From contig NC_081414.1 in the NCBI RefSeq assembly GCF_030272615.1, forward strand, positions 310,509,664-310,573,663: a stretch of DNA of 64,000 nt, written 5' to 3'. The notes under the pieces are model-generated. The model had not been told where the DNA came from, ran no database searches, and saw only the letters and a program-made list of their open reading frames with translations. The position numbers and the translations under genes were made by a program. Of the stretch, positions 22,044-34,299 are shown one piece after another. The DNA comes from Cryptomeria japonica (lineage: Eukaryota > Streptophyta > Pinopsida > Cupressales > Cupressaceae). Position 1 is the first letter of the stretch, and each line of letters starts with the position of its first letter.

Positions 22044-23063
22044 TGTAATGCCCTCATTTTTGTATCTGAAATGTTATTTCATTAACTGAGTTTTCAATTG
22101 GAGCTTTCAAGGACAAAAACCCTTGGTGGCATAAACTAGAGGATAGAAACCTTCTGAGTTTGGACTGGATTGAGGACAAAACCCTTCAATTCTTCTTGTT
22201 GGATGTCTTTTTATGACAAATTTACCAGCTGCTGGGTGAGTTTAATTGGCTGTGATAATGCACCTGGGTTGAATCAGTGCCCTAATTTTCATATTGGCTG
22301 TGATGTTTCATGTATTGCGGATTATCCTAGTGCTCATGCTGTTCTGGATTAGTGTAAATTAGGTAAACACCTTAAAATAGGTAATCGGTGTTATTGTTAA
22401 CAGGATCGATATCTCCCTTAACTATCTCCAAAATAGTCTCGTATACTACAATTTACATTCATCATATATTGCTGCTCATGATAAGGATGACCTAAATAGA
22501 CTTCATGTTAACACAATTACATCTGCTGTGGAATGTGGGAATTTGTTATATAATATTAAATTAGCATTCATAACTGCTGTGACTACTGTTAGTGACCTAG
22601 ATCTGAATTAATCACTGCTCCAGGATTCAGAAGTAACCTTATTCCTATCTGCAGGAAGGGGCTGAAACTCAATTAATCCCTGTATGCTTGCAGTCACCAG
22701 GTTCTTATCCTTTTATTAGATTTATTTAATAAAACAGATTACAAAGTAATCTCTGGTTACAACATTTATTTCCCACATCAGTTTTGGTATTGTGAATTCC
22801 ACTAGCCTAGGGTTTTTTAAATCGGCACTGTTTTCAGCTAATCAGAAAATACAAAAAATATATATTTTTTCCTAAAAATCAAATTCCACTTTCAGTTGCA
22901 TTTCCAGAACATATTATAGAATTGTCCAGTCTGACATAAGTCAATGCAATTTACCTAGGGTTTCAGCTTCATTTTAATATTATAAATTACCTAGAGTTGA
23001 CACATTTTGTTTTGACGCAAAAAATCATATATTTCCAAGACTTTATAATAAGGGGACATTACA
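22044..23063 (+). repeat. Solo-LTR-like unit, TGTAAT...ATTACA type (b)
   Basis: Starts TGTAATGCCCTCATTTTTG and ends AAGGGGACATTACA. Inner strings such as 'acaaaaacccttggtgg' and 'aggataga' plus 'aacc' resemble the post-TATA region of the unit at 55593 ('aggatggaaacccttgg'). It appears to lack the TATA-containing part. Flanks acaaa/gaaaa are not a clean duplication. Confidence 0.45.
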
Positions 23064-24174
23064 GAAAAACGTTATATTACATCAAGTCATAAGGATCCAC
23101 AACTTTGCAATATATATAAATCAAACTTGTAATACTCCTACTTGACTTGTGCTCATCAAGGCACATGACTCAGATTCTCCATATATTCGGCATGCTAGAA
23201 ATCAGCATGTTTTGGAGTATTTAGAAACACGGGAACCTTTTTTATGGGAAAAATTAATGAAGGATCTATAGGGTCCCTCCCCCAGAAAAGTATGAAAAAC
23301 GGGTACAGAGTACAAACAAATAAGATCATGCCAATGCCAGATACATGCTAAGACCCAGCTGCAATCCATCAACCAATAGGTCCAATACAAATCAAAAAAC
23401 AGAAAACAGAAAGTCTCACAAAGGAGGACCATCAGAACATTTCCAACAACCACCACCAATCACAAAGAAACATTTTATATTATAAATGGATAAGCATTGA
23501 ATAAAATGACAATTATATATAGGTTCAAACCCATAAAATGACATTTGTTGTTCTTTGATTGTCATCAGCCATAACCCATAAGGTCTACAGGACACTAACA
23601 TGGTACATCCTGCATATCATTGGGACATAGTACATAGATCAATGAATGTTATTTAAAATAATTGCATAGTACAAAACAGACGTACCAAAGACAACTGAGA
23701 CCTACAGAAGAATATTTCTAGAATAATATTTGAATGTGGGTCAAGCAAATGTTGAGCATGATTGGCTATCAAACTGGACTCAGTTGCATTGTCTAATCAT
23801 AAAGCTTCTATTATTGCCCAAGGTGGTCTTCTTCAGCAAGTGCTCTACAATCCATATTCATAATCATTAATTTTTTGCAATCTCAAGATACAAAAACCAA
23901 GAATTGTAGTCAACAGTACAATAATCATTATATATGCAAAATCAATTTCATCCAGAAGAATTAAGATTTCCAATGGTCAAGGTATCAATACCATAGCATG
24001 CAAGGCTCCTTGATAATAACCCATGGAAGAATCCTCACAATGTAATTAAAGTAATAACCTCTCATATGAAACTGAAGCATCAAATGTAACAGCTTCTACT
24101 GAAGCCTCATGTCAGTGCATCTCTAGAAAATTATTTAATGCAAATCAACAAGGTGTTCTAGGTGCATCATTGAC
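23064..24174. other. Intron sequence, nothing recognised
   Basis: No supported gene, repeat or terminal motif seen. The small minus-strand frames at 23202-23601 show no family features. Confidence 0.5.
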
Positions 24175-24598
24175 AATTAAATTGGAGCTCAAATTAAGCA
24201 CATAAATCTGAACCTTCTATGCGTGTCCTAGTGCTCCTCTCCAAAAAGTGCTATAAATTAGTTGTTTCCCAAAGATCCATATTTGAGATACCCACAGCTA
24301 TTGAGCCATTGTCAGTAGTATACTAACTATGATAGATGTACAATAAATTTATACAAAAGGACTAAAACCATCACTAGCCTAGGTGTGCATCTATATGTCA
24401 TTTAATCGGAGCCCAAATTTAGCACATAAATCTGAAACTTATATAAATGTCCTAGGGCTCTCCAAAAAATGTTATACATTAGTTGTTTCCCAAAGATCCA
24501 TACTTGAGATACCCACAAGTATTGAGCCATTGTTGATAGCATACTAAATCCATCCAAAAGGACCAAAACCCGCCCTAGTCTAGGTGTGCATCTACTAG
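24175..24598 (+). repeat. Tandem duplication, unit about 210 bp
   Basis: About 24175-24398 and 24399-24598 share 'gcacataaatctgaa', 'tagttgtttcccaaagatcc', 'gagatacccac' and 'ctaggtgtgcatcta' in the same order, with a short deletion in the second copy. Inside the giant intron; function unknown. Confidence 0.8.
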
Positions 24599-25440
24599 AA
24601 TTTAAAGAATACAAAAGAAGAACCCTACAAAAAATCCTTACAAACTAATGAAATTGACTAGCCACCAAATATTTCTTACAAACTAATAAAATTGACTAAT
24701 TTAACATACATCTTTAAGCCTCTCCCTATATGTTATCAATGCAAATCACCTTTAGTTCCAACACCAGCTTGTGGCATTGTCACTATTTGCCCACCACATT
24801 TAAAATAATGCATGTTGTTGGTTGGTTTTGGGTTTAGGATTCATGTTTGGTGATTTGCCTTTTTCTTTTGTCCCAAATTTGGCACAGCTGAGTTTGGCAA
24901 TACAATATTATGCAAAAGATTAAAAAGGGTAACCATAATTTGCACAACATGTGCAAAATTAAAATACAGACCACAGCTAATAATCAATAATTCAATGTCA
25001 ATTGTCAAATATTAAAGATAAATCAAAATGGTTTGTGCCAGTGCAACTACACATGCAAAATCAATACATATCATCATATTGCTCTTCATTGAGAGCATTG
25101 GAGCCATTAACAGATTTGTTAGAACCCTAAGCAACATCAGTGCCACTCAGTAGCTGCATTGTGCAAGTCCAGTGAAGCAGCCTTATGCCTCTCATCCTCA
25201 ATTGAGATTAAGGAAAGATGCTAGTGTTTTGTTCTTATTCTATTTTTTTGCTCTTTTAATTAAAAAGAGACATTATTCTTCTCCCATCTGTGTTCAACCT
25301 AGTTCTTTAGATTCGTCCCAGGTATGACTGAATATACCTGGACCAAATCCACAGACCCAGGATAGAATCTTTGCTGAACCCAGACCATAATCCATACCCA
25401 GTTTGGATCAATTTATGTTTGTCCCAGTTCTTGTAAAACT
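24599..25440. other. Intron sequence, nothing recognised
   Basis: No supported gene or repeat seen. Confidence 0.5.
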
Positions 25441-25444
25441 CAGT

Positions 25445-25649
25445 TATATGTGTGTGTAGACATGTGTATAAGTATCTATACATATACATATATATGTATG
25501 TATGTATGTATACATATATATCTCTATATACATACATATAAATTTATATGTATATGTATATGTATGTGTATATGTATATATATGTGTATGTGTATGTATA
25601 TGTATATCTATATATATGTATATGTATATGTATATCTGTATATATATAC
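25445..25649 (+). repeat. Microsatellite, (TATG/TA)n
   Basis: About 200 bp of alternating tatg, tatgta and ta units. It abuts the TGTTGG terminus of the element at 25650. ORFs overlapping it (25307-25777) are compositional artefacts. Confidence 0.9.
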
Positions 25650-28600
25650 TGTTGGTTGAAAATTTTGTACACTTGGGGAAATATACAAAATTGTGGTTTC
25701 AACCACAGTGTGTGAGTAAAACTCTCCTAATTAAGGGAAGGCTCCCCCTATCTATCTACAACTTAAAACTAAAATAGGATGAGACAACAGTCTTTCTTCT
25801 TCTTTCAAGAAAGCCAATATCATTTTCTCTTCACAGAAAAGTGATAGCAATTTAACATAAAACAGCAGTAACAACTTTTTGAAATGAAATGAGAGAAAGG
25901 AAATGAAGTTTCCCGAAAGCTCAAAGACTTCCATCACTTCCTTCGGGACGAGACAGCAATATCAAGCTCAAGTCTTAACTATATGAAGTCCTATCTACCA
26001 TTTTCTATTCTAATGATATTAAGAACAAATTATAACAGCACAAAGTCTGAAATAACTTATTTCCTTTTACGTGAAACAGTAAGAACTAGTAAGAGCTCAA
26101 AGACTAACAGCTATTTCTTACAAAATCTATTTTTAAACTCTCTTAAGAACAAGTGCAAGCACAAAGTCTTGCGGCTTTTCTCAATAGAAGTTCTACTTTA
26201 ACTAAGATTAACCTCCAATAATTGCAGCTCAAAGACTGCAAATCAGATTCGATTAAGCTCTCAAAGAAAAACTTGCAAGAAAGGTAATATGGAACACAAA
26301 CTCAAGAATGTAACACAAAGACTCAAACCTTGAGCAATTTTCTTCTATTCCTTTCAACTCTTCAATTTACACATAAAAGCTCAAAGACTTTTTTGCTGCA
26401 AATTTGACAGAGTTTTTGCTTGCTTTCCGAATGATAAAGATACAATAAACCCCCTCAAGTATTTATAGGAGAGGAGTCATGAGAAAAAGGTGGGAGGATA
26501 TTAACTAACTTGAGAAATTCTCTCAACCGCCAAGACTTATTCAATAACTAACTATGACTTATTCAAAGTTACAAGTCATATCCTAAATTGACTTGTAACT
26601 TGTCTACTTGTAATTACAAAAACGCAAGTAATGACTTAACTTGCAATCTCACAAAAATGTTTTTACAAGTAAACATGTCGAAGGAGAAACTACAACTAAA
26701 AGATTACAATTTTAAAAATGCAACCAAGTGTTGAAAAACACTTCAGTTCTAGCGTGAGAAGACATGAATCCTTCGAACTTCTGGATGATCATCTGCAGCT
26801 CATCAGGATCCGATTCATTGGTATTTTTGGCGACGATCATGGTTTTCACGATAACATCACTGCAACGAAGGATTGTGGCATTATTTCTCTCAAAGGAAGA
26901 CTAGATTTCCTGCAAGTAGGCTTGATAAGTCACTAAGGCTTGAATGGATGCTGCTGAAAATGGTTCACTTTTCCACTCTTGACAGATCTTCAACTGCAAA
27001 TCTGAGAGAACCTTTTCTCCTGCCAATAATTCCCCATCATGACCCATGATGTTGCAAGAAGCTTTCTCACAATGAGAGATCATATCCTAAAAACATCCAT
27101 TCGCAGCCTCATAGCATCATCAATGTCTTCAATAAGTGACTTGAGAACAAGGGCTTTGTTCTCCAAGAGCTCCTGATATTCTAAGTACACAACCCTTGAA
27201 GGAATTACTTGATGTTCTAGAAGAACACTTAACTTTTGCTGAGGAATTTTAAGCCAAGTAGTCAAGTTGTCTTCTACCCTTTCCAAGTTCCGTTTGAAAG
27301 TATCAGAAACTTGGTTCAATTGTTCTTCAATGGTCTTCAACTTGACCATCATTTGGAAAACCTCCTTCAAGATTTATGCACATAAATTATGAAGCTGATC
27401 AACCCAAGATTCCAATGCTTGTACCTTGTGAGCAGCTCTCTCAACTCCATGGATTGATTCTCGTGCCTCGGTAAAACTTGAAGGATTGCTCACTTCACCA
27501 ACAGGTTTTACGATCTTACGAACAGCTACAACAAGTTGCCTATTGTCCTCTTCTAGCTTGTCTTTCTTGGCTAGAAGCTCATCACACCGTTGTACTAGTG
27601 AAGCTACAGAATACTGGGCATCATGCTTCACTACCTCATGCATTTGCTTACCCAATTCTACCCTTATGACTTTGTAATCAATAGCTGACATATCTTCACG
27701 TGGCTTATTTGCAAGTGGCTCAACAATTTCAGCCACCTTCATCTTATTACCATCAACTGTTACCCTTGAGATTGTTTTGGCTCTTTTAACAACCTTGCGC
27801 CTAGATTGCTTAAGCTACTGGTAATCAAAGGCATCGGGAGAAATCTCCTGCTTCTTCCTCTTGGGTGTGAATGAACTAAGCCATGGAGGTAAAGTCATCA
27901 ACTCTCATTCAGTAGCAGCTTCAAGCAAAGGAGAAGCAGTTTCTGTTTGAGCAACCGTGGTCATCCTGGGGGAATGTCTGGATGGCAACCATGGCTTGCC
28001 GGTAACCAGAGCACATGAAGTTTGTTTCATAAACTCCTCAAAGCTAGAAGTAGAGGTATCAATCTCTGATAGATGAATGCATGCAGGAGTATCCTCAAAG
28101 ATTCCCACCAGACTCTCTTGTTGATAATCAATAGGAGGCTCAACTGCTGAAATGGGAATGGCATCCTGAGGGGACTTAGCCGCTACCATGTCAAGAGGAG
28201 ATAGAGATAGCTCCATGGGAACTGAGGAGGGAATCTCATGAGATGACTCTGAAGCTAGTGACCTAGGAGCATCATCTGATTGTTGTCCTTCTTCTAGATC
28301 ATCAGGATCGATCACATGAATGTGAAGCTGGGACTTTTCTTTCCTACGAACTGTCGCCTCCTCAGGAGAAAGCACCATTGCCCGACTAACCCGCAACTTG
28401 ATCCTTGTGCCAGAAGATGATGCATCTTCCTTGTTATCAATCTGAATCTCAGACTTGCGTCCAAGAGGCCTTGTAGAATCATCTTCATTTCCAACCTTAA
28501 TCTTGATGAGCCTAACACCATTACCTTTGAGCCAAGTGTTGGTGTTATCTAAGATGGACTGAAATCTCTCAAGAATGGAAGTGCATTCTTTGTGTGACCA

Positions 28601-29400
28601 TTGGATCAGAGGAAGTGGAGCTTCTTCGACCTTCCGTGAGATATATTCTAGATCAAGCATGTTCCCATCATCAACCATCCCCTGTGGAATGTTCACAAGG
28701 TTCAAATCAACAATCTGCTCAAGGGTGAGCCTGCAGTAGTCCATCTTGAGAACCTCCTTTTCTGTACGGAGATCCACCCAAATATCCTCAATGCGATGCA
28801 CATGTATGAAGAATTCCTTAATCCTTTCCTTCATCCCTCGGTAATCAAAATCTGCCCTTGACTTAAACCTTTTGAGTTTAATCTCCCGCATCTCGATCTC
28901 CATAGCTTTGTCTTTGGTGGATGTGATAAGGGAGTACCAGCCAATCTTTAATGGGTTGGTTGTAGAAATCCCCATCCCAACCTTATGTTTGATAGATTGA
29001 CGAGCATGCACAGCCATGATCTGTCTTCCCAACTCCATAAGAATAATCCTATCACTTGAGTATCTAGGAAGCATGTATGGCTGCCCACCGTAGCATCCGA
29101 CTCTCATATAAGTAAAAGTCGAGAATTGAAGGAACAAGCAACCATACTCATTCACTCTTTCTCATGCTTCATCTGACACCCTCCTACTCTTCAGAGTCTT
29201 GTTAAACTGGCACATGAAATAACCAAAGAAAGCATCTTGAACCCTCCTGAAATGTAATCTGTTGGGTCTCAAGGGCAACTGATCATAGTATTCCCACACT
29301 GGTATAAGCAAGCGATCACCCTTGGTAGAAAGACCAGGGAAATGTATATATGTATTTCTTGGCAAGGATTTCTTCCTCTGATTGATGCTATTTCATCAAC
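25650..29400 (-). mobile_element. LTR-like unit copy 3, truncated
   Basis: The terminus at 25650 (plus strand TGTTGGTTGAAAATTTTGTA) parallels the copy 1 end (TGTTGACGTGTATTTTGTACAC). A TATA box lies about 815 bp inside (26459-26470, minus CCTATAAATACT), as in copy 1. Then comes a broken copy of the large ORF. The part encoding the first 300 or so residues, the promoter and the repeat array are absent. The right border near 29400 is approximate and no convincing target duplication was found (tatac versus atata after 'caaca'). Confidence 0.55.
26716..29365 (-). pseudogene. Decayed copy of the LTR-unit ORF
   Basis: From 29365 down to about 27080 one minus-strand frame stays open except for stops at 29162, 27905, 27815, 27374 and 27080, after which similarity continues in another frame to about 26716. 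'LFLQFSTFTYMRV' and 'PYMLPRYSSDRIILME' align with 'WFIQFPKFTYIRV' and 'PYMLPRYPTDRIVLLE' of the ORF at 9974-13195. A C-terminal 'LLAGEKVL' segment aligns with 'ILAQEKIL'. The central part is polar with a basic cluster, and the rear is helix-rich, as in copy 1. Stops in an otherwise well-kept frame point to fairly recent loss. The N-terminal third is missing. Confidence 0.75.
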
Positions 29401-30920
29401 AATATATCTTGTATGTATAAGATGGGATGTGCTAGAAAGCATTTCCTATTTTGCAAAGCAATTGCTAGACCCCTAATGAGTTCCAATTCTTAGATTATGG
29501 TCAAATACTCGTTGCAAATATCAAAGTTATGGATTGTATTGCTTGCTTAGCCTTTCCTAATGCATGTCGGAACTTGAAATACATATCTTTAGTATATATG
29601 CCTTTGTACCTAAATTTTAAATGGTCTTAGACTCTTTTTAGTCTCTCCTGAAATTTTTTGTCTAATAATTAGCATGGCCAAGGATTCCAAAAATTAAAAT
29701 AATATTGCATCTATGGCTGCTGCACCTTTCATTCTTCCTAGAATTTCATCAAGAGAGCCTATATTATTGAGAAGATATACCAATGGAATAAATGTTTTGT
29801 GCACAATTCAAAAAAAACAAAAAAGTTTAGACTGCTAACTAGAATATTAAAATTCGTGGTCAATATGGGAACAGCTTGATGGAGGGTTGTCTAAACCAGC
29901 GTTTTGAGGAAGCAAGGCTTCACAATACTGCTAGTTTCTTAATAAAAATTCATAATCGAAGAGCTGACATCAAGAAGAACTTGAAGATGGCTAAGGATGT
30001 GATTCTTGGTCCCTTTGACTGCTGGTCTTGTGGACATCATTAAAATTCCTTCAATTCAATTCAATTGCATACACAGCTTGATCCTATGCATTAAGCTCCT
30101 TTTGAGGTCACTACAGCTATACCATCCACTTCCATGACACTCACACAACAGAAAACTTTTTTGAGCTTTAGTTTTAGAAGAAAATTATGATTTGCAACTT
30201 TGGAATAAATATTATTGTATTAAGAAGTCAAACTTGTTCTTTGGTCTATGATATGTATTGAACTTTAAGCTTGATCTATATATGAACGAAAGCAATAATA
30301 TGTGTTTTTTTTTTAGAATATTTTTAAAAGCTTATGTATTTTTTAATTTTCAATAAATTTGCCAATTTTTTCCCTTAAGTTTTGTTGAGTCTTGAGCTTT
30401 TAAATTTTTTGGGTCAGCCAAGTAATTGTTGAGTTGAATTTTTTCAACTATGGTGGAAAGGATGCCCAAGAAATGGTCAATACTGGATACTTGCAAAGGC
30501 TCAACAATGAATCAAATCCTACTCAAATGATGCACAAATGTTCTGATGTCACTAGTGCTAGCTTATAACAATTAATAACACCTTAAATTGAGTGTAGATA
30601 GCATAGGCACCACTTGACATCATACAAAGATGATTAAAGTGTCCAAATTCCCTTAGGTATGTTTGTTTCAACTTGTCAAGAACCTGTAAACATCAATTTG
30701 AACCTATAAGAAGCTAAATGTCTCATTTTAAACCCACATTCAATTAATGAAAATTGTCAACTTACTAAAACCAAAAGAAGGCACAAGGCCACACCCTCAC
30801 TTGTACCTTTTCAAATGTAGTTTGAAATCAAATTCATAGCCGATACACTCAATAAAACATCATTCTTCAAGACTTGTACATTGTACTCTAGCCTTACAAG
30901 CCCAAATGCAATTACGTCCA
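29401..30920. other. Intron sequence, nothing recognised
   Basis: AT-rich, no supported gene; possible anonymous transposon debris. Confidence 0.45.
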
Positions 30921-31381
30921 TAGAAATTTTTCATAGCTGGTGATTAAGTCCTAATGCTTAATCACATTGCATAAAAAACACAATAATGAAAACTTCAAAA
31001 TGCAAAAGCATAAACAAATAATTAAATGTTGAAATCTATTTTTCATTCCTTAGAAACACTTACAAAACAACCTCCACAACTAATGTTACTCACATCTACA
31101 GAAAAATTTGATGTACTCAATATGTTACAATCTTTCTATCTTGCTCTTATCTTTCTACTAATTTACCTAAAAATCTAATCTTCCAAAATCAACATTACTT
31201 ACAAAAGAATCCTTATCACTTATAAAGACAAGATGGAAGATAAGAATAAACCGCTGATGAATAATTGCACTTTAGTTTTCTTTAGCTAAATAAAAGACTC
31301 ACTTTAATCACTAAAGTGAAAAACAAGATAGACTAACTCAAACCACTTGAACTTTCCAATACGTTCATACTAAACCTGCAT
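30921..31381 (-). repeat. 3' LTR of nested Copia element
   Basis: Direct repeat of 41179-41637. Shared strings in the same order include 'aatgcaaaagcata', 'gaaatctatttttcatt' (with one variant) and 'gttacaatctttctatctt'. On the minus strand it is preceded by 'aagcttggatgggag' (31383-31405 region), a Copia-like polypurine tract. Confidence 0.7.
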
Positions 31382-31499
31382 AAACGCTCCCATCCAAGCT
31401 AAAAACTTGACACTTCCTCTTAAAGAGTAAGGAATTCTACACCAATCTATCAGCCACCAGCTGATCTATTGCTTCCTAAAACTGGAAGGCTCCATGATG

Positions 31500-33261
31500 C
31501 TACTCAGAAATTCATGTAGTTAAGAAACTTCTTCGAAGGCTTGCTCTCCCTAAATGTGCTCCTAGGAGCCTTGACACTCCTAAGCATCCCTCAATGTCTA
31601 TGTGATCTATCAAGGTCTTCTGACAAAACTAGAAGGGGTTGAAGTGTCTCCCTCCTCAACCGAAGATTGTTTTCCTAAACTAGAAGCTATAGGAGTCTTT
31701 GGAGACTTAGGCTCAACCTTTTGAGCTTCTTGCTCCTCATCATCTATCATTGGAAAAAAATCTCATGAGTCTTCTTGGATGCAATGTTTTCCTCAAACTT
31801 AACATCCCTACTAACTACTACATTCCTCTACTAAATAATAAAGACCCTATAGGTATTTGAAATCTCACTATAACCCACAAATAAATCCTTCCCACTACAA
31901 GGTTCCAACTTGGTCCTTTTCTCTATAAGTACATGGATATAAATTGAACAAGCCAAGATACAAAAATAAATGCCTTACCTCGTGTCTTGTCCTCCAAAAT
32001 TCTATGAATACATTGTTGTAGGGCATGTATCTGCCCAAAGAAACATCGACAAGTCCAGGTCATGAATCATGGCCTCAGGATCCCCTATTATGGATCAATT
32101 CTTCCACTCTGCAACACCATTCTATTGTGAGTTGTATAGAATTGAAGACTCCATATTTATCCATGCTTTCGTATAAAAATCTTTTAACAGCTTGGATGTA
32201 TACTCCCCCCCATTGTCCGATCCCAAGAGCTTGATCTTCTTCCCTACCTAATTTTCAACTAGAGCAAACTCCCCAAACTTGCTAAAGACCTCATCCTTTG
32301 TCTTTAACAAGTAGATACACGTCTTGCAAGAGAATTCATCAATGAACGAAGTATAATGCATGCTTCCCATAATTGATCCTACTAACATTAATCCACACAC
32401 ATCCAAATGCACTAAGATCTACTTAGTCCTATGCTTGCTACTTAGGAAAGCAGCCTTAAAATCCTTGCCAAGAGTGCATCATCTACGGTACTCTATTGTT
32501 CAATACTAAACTTTAGAATTCTTGTGAGAATCTCGCTTAGAATAGGCAACGCTTTGTAATGTAAATACTCCATCCTCTTGTGCCATAACTTGCACAATTT
32601 GTCATTGTTATGAATTAAAGCTTGAAAATATTCACCTAATAACCTATATAGATTGCCTTCTCTAAACCCTATAACCTATGTTGTAACTAAGCTAGATTCC
32701 TCGGGCTTGGTAAAAACTTGATAATCATTGACTTCTACTACATAGCCCTTATCCTCCATAACCAAGACTGGAAACAAATTCTTCCTAAGACTAGGAACTA
32801 ACACATCATCAAATTCCAAAGAGCTACCCAAATGCAGTAGAAAGAGAATTGTACAAACTCCTATTACTAGATACTTGGCATCATTACCAAGCTCAACCGC
32901 AACTCTAGAGTTATGTTCCTCCAAGTTGGTAAAATATTCTCAAGCTGATGTCATATGCATAGAGTCCCCATTGTCCACATACCAAGCATTCCTAGGAAAC
33001 GTGCTAGTAGAAAGACAAGATACCATTAAGAAAAACAATTCAAAACTTAGCAGCAAATTCATTCACTTTAATTCTTGCAAAGTCTGCCACTTCCTCCTAT
33101 TGTTGCTTCCCTTGGTTCTTCTTCTTGTGTAGACACTTAGATGCATAATGACTAAACTTATAACAACTGAAGCACTTGATATGACTCAAGCCCTTCTTTC
33201 CTAACTATGAGGATCCTTCCTCATCCTTTAACTTACCCTTGTTCCGTTTTCCTTTATTTCC
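31500..33261 (-). pseudogene. Copia gag C-terminus, protease/pre-integrase and integrase remnants
   Basis: On the minus strand a CCHC zinc knuckle (C-F-S-C...H...C, about 33130-33180) is followed by a protease/pre-integrase region with 'AWYVDNGDSMHMTSA' (about 32960). Next are the frame at 32924-32676 ('SLEFDDVLVPSLRKNLF') and a pre-integrase motif 'LWHKRMEYLHYKALP' (about 32560-32600). The integrase core has 'HLDVCG' and 'SFIDEFSCKTCIYLLKTKDE' and ends near 'LLGSDNGG'. Many stops and frameshifts; RT is missing. Confidence 0.75.
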
Positions 33262-33941
33262 TGTAATGTGCCCTTTCTAGGAGATAGGCAGATGAGCATG
33301 GTTGGCCTATTATTTGGGTTCCCGTAGGTCAATAGAGTGGTTAGGGGACCCATCCAAGTGTGATGGAGCTTTGCAGAGGGCTTTGTAAACCATTTCAGGC
33401 ACTCAGATGGCAGTTCCTAATTTTTAGGAGGAGATTGCCAGTTGACTGTTTGACCACTAGAGGGCCGAGGAGCATAGAAAAGTGGCTTAGGAGTCTTTAT
33501 CATTGATTTGAGACAGTCTCCTAATTTCTAGGAGCATCCCTACTTTTTAGGAGAAGACTGTCAGTTGCACTACCACATCCAGTTATCATCCTTGGTCAAG
33601 TGACAACATTCAATTTTCAGTTGGGGGAGGCTAGGTGTTGGAATTTGAATAAAATTAAATATTAAAGTTTTGACTTTAATATTTAATTAAAATGGAGTTA
33701 AGTGATTATAACATCACTCTATAATAATGTAATGAAGTGTCATAAAAGACCCCATGGCATGCCTCCTTAGATTCATATAAGTTTGTTTTAAAAGGGAGGC
33801 CACTTTATTAATGATGAATAAGACCCTTATTGGATCAAACTTCTCTAATAGAGGAGAATTTATTAATAAAATGCAAGTTATGACTTACAAAAAAAAAATC
33901 AGAAAAACATCAAAACAAAACAAGATCAAACCAAACCCCCT

Positions 33942-34245
33942 TGTTGGTCGTAAAATGGGCTTTGGACTACTTGTTAAGCTACGTTGGTTAAGTATGTTAG
34001 TGTCGTCGAGGGTAGTTGTCCGTCGCACGACGGTTCCCCATGGGTGGTAACCGCAACCCTCGACCGTGTCTTTATATATGCTCTTGTACTTGTTGTTGGA
34101 TACACGGAAGCAAAGAATGATTATTGTACTAGACATTTTGGCATTAATGAAAGCATTGCTCTGAGTTTTTGGTTACTATTCTATCCTATGGTTGTCATCT
34201 GACTATTGATATGCAATATTAATAACACACCCCACAGGGTAAACA
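33942..34245 (+). repeat. 5' LTR of Gypsy element A
   Basis: 304 bp, TGTTGGTCGTAA...GGTAAACA, repeated at 39077-39377. About 22 substitutions and one 3-bp indel by eye (about 7%). Contains 'tttatatatgctc' as TATA candidate (about 34070). Confidence 0.9.
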
Positions 34246-34246
34246 T

Positions 34247-34266
34247 CTAGCACCGTTGTCGTCTGA
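34247..34266 (+). promoter_or_regulatory. Primer-binding site of element A (Asp-tRNA type)
   Basis: 'tagcaccgttgtcgtctg' next to the LTR corresponds to the TGGCRCCGTTGCC site used by Athila/Tat-type Gypsy elements, with substitutions. Element C has the better preserved form. Confidence 0.55.
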
Positions 34267-34299
34267 ATCTGGGTAGCCACGGAGCGTGAATGGCCTACA

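Noticed and set aside
25307-25777. Tyr/Ile/Met-rich ORFs over the TATG microsatellite
   Set aside because: Pure translation of a simple repeat.
29388-29403. Sequence '...catcaaca' followed by atata as a true right terminus of copy 3
   Set aside because: It does not match the GTCACAACA terminus of copy 1 and the flank is not an exact duplication of tatac; treated as a truncation point.
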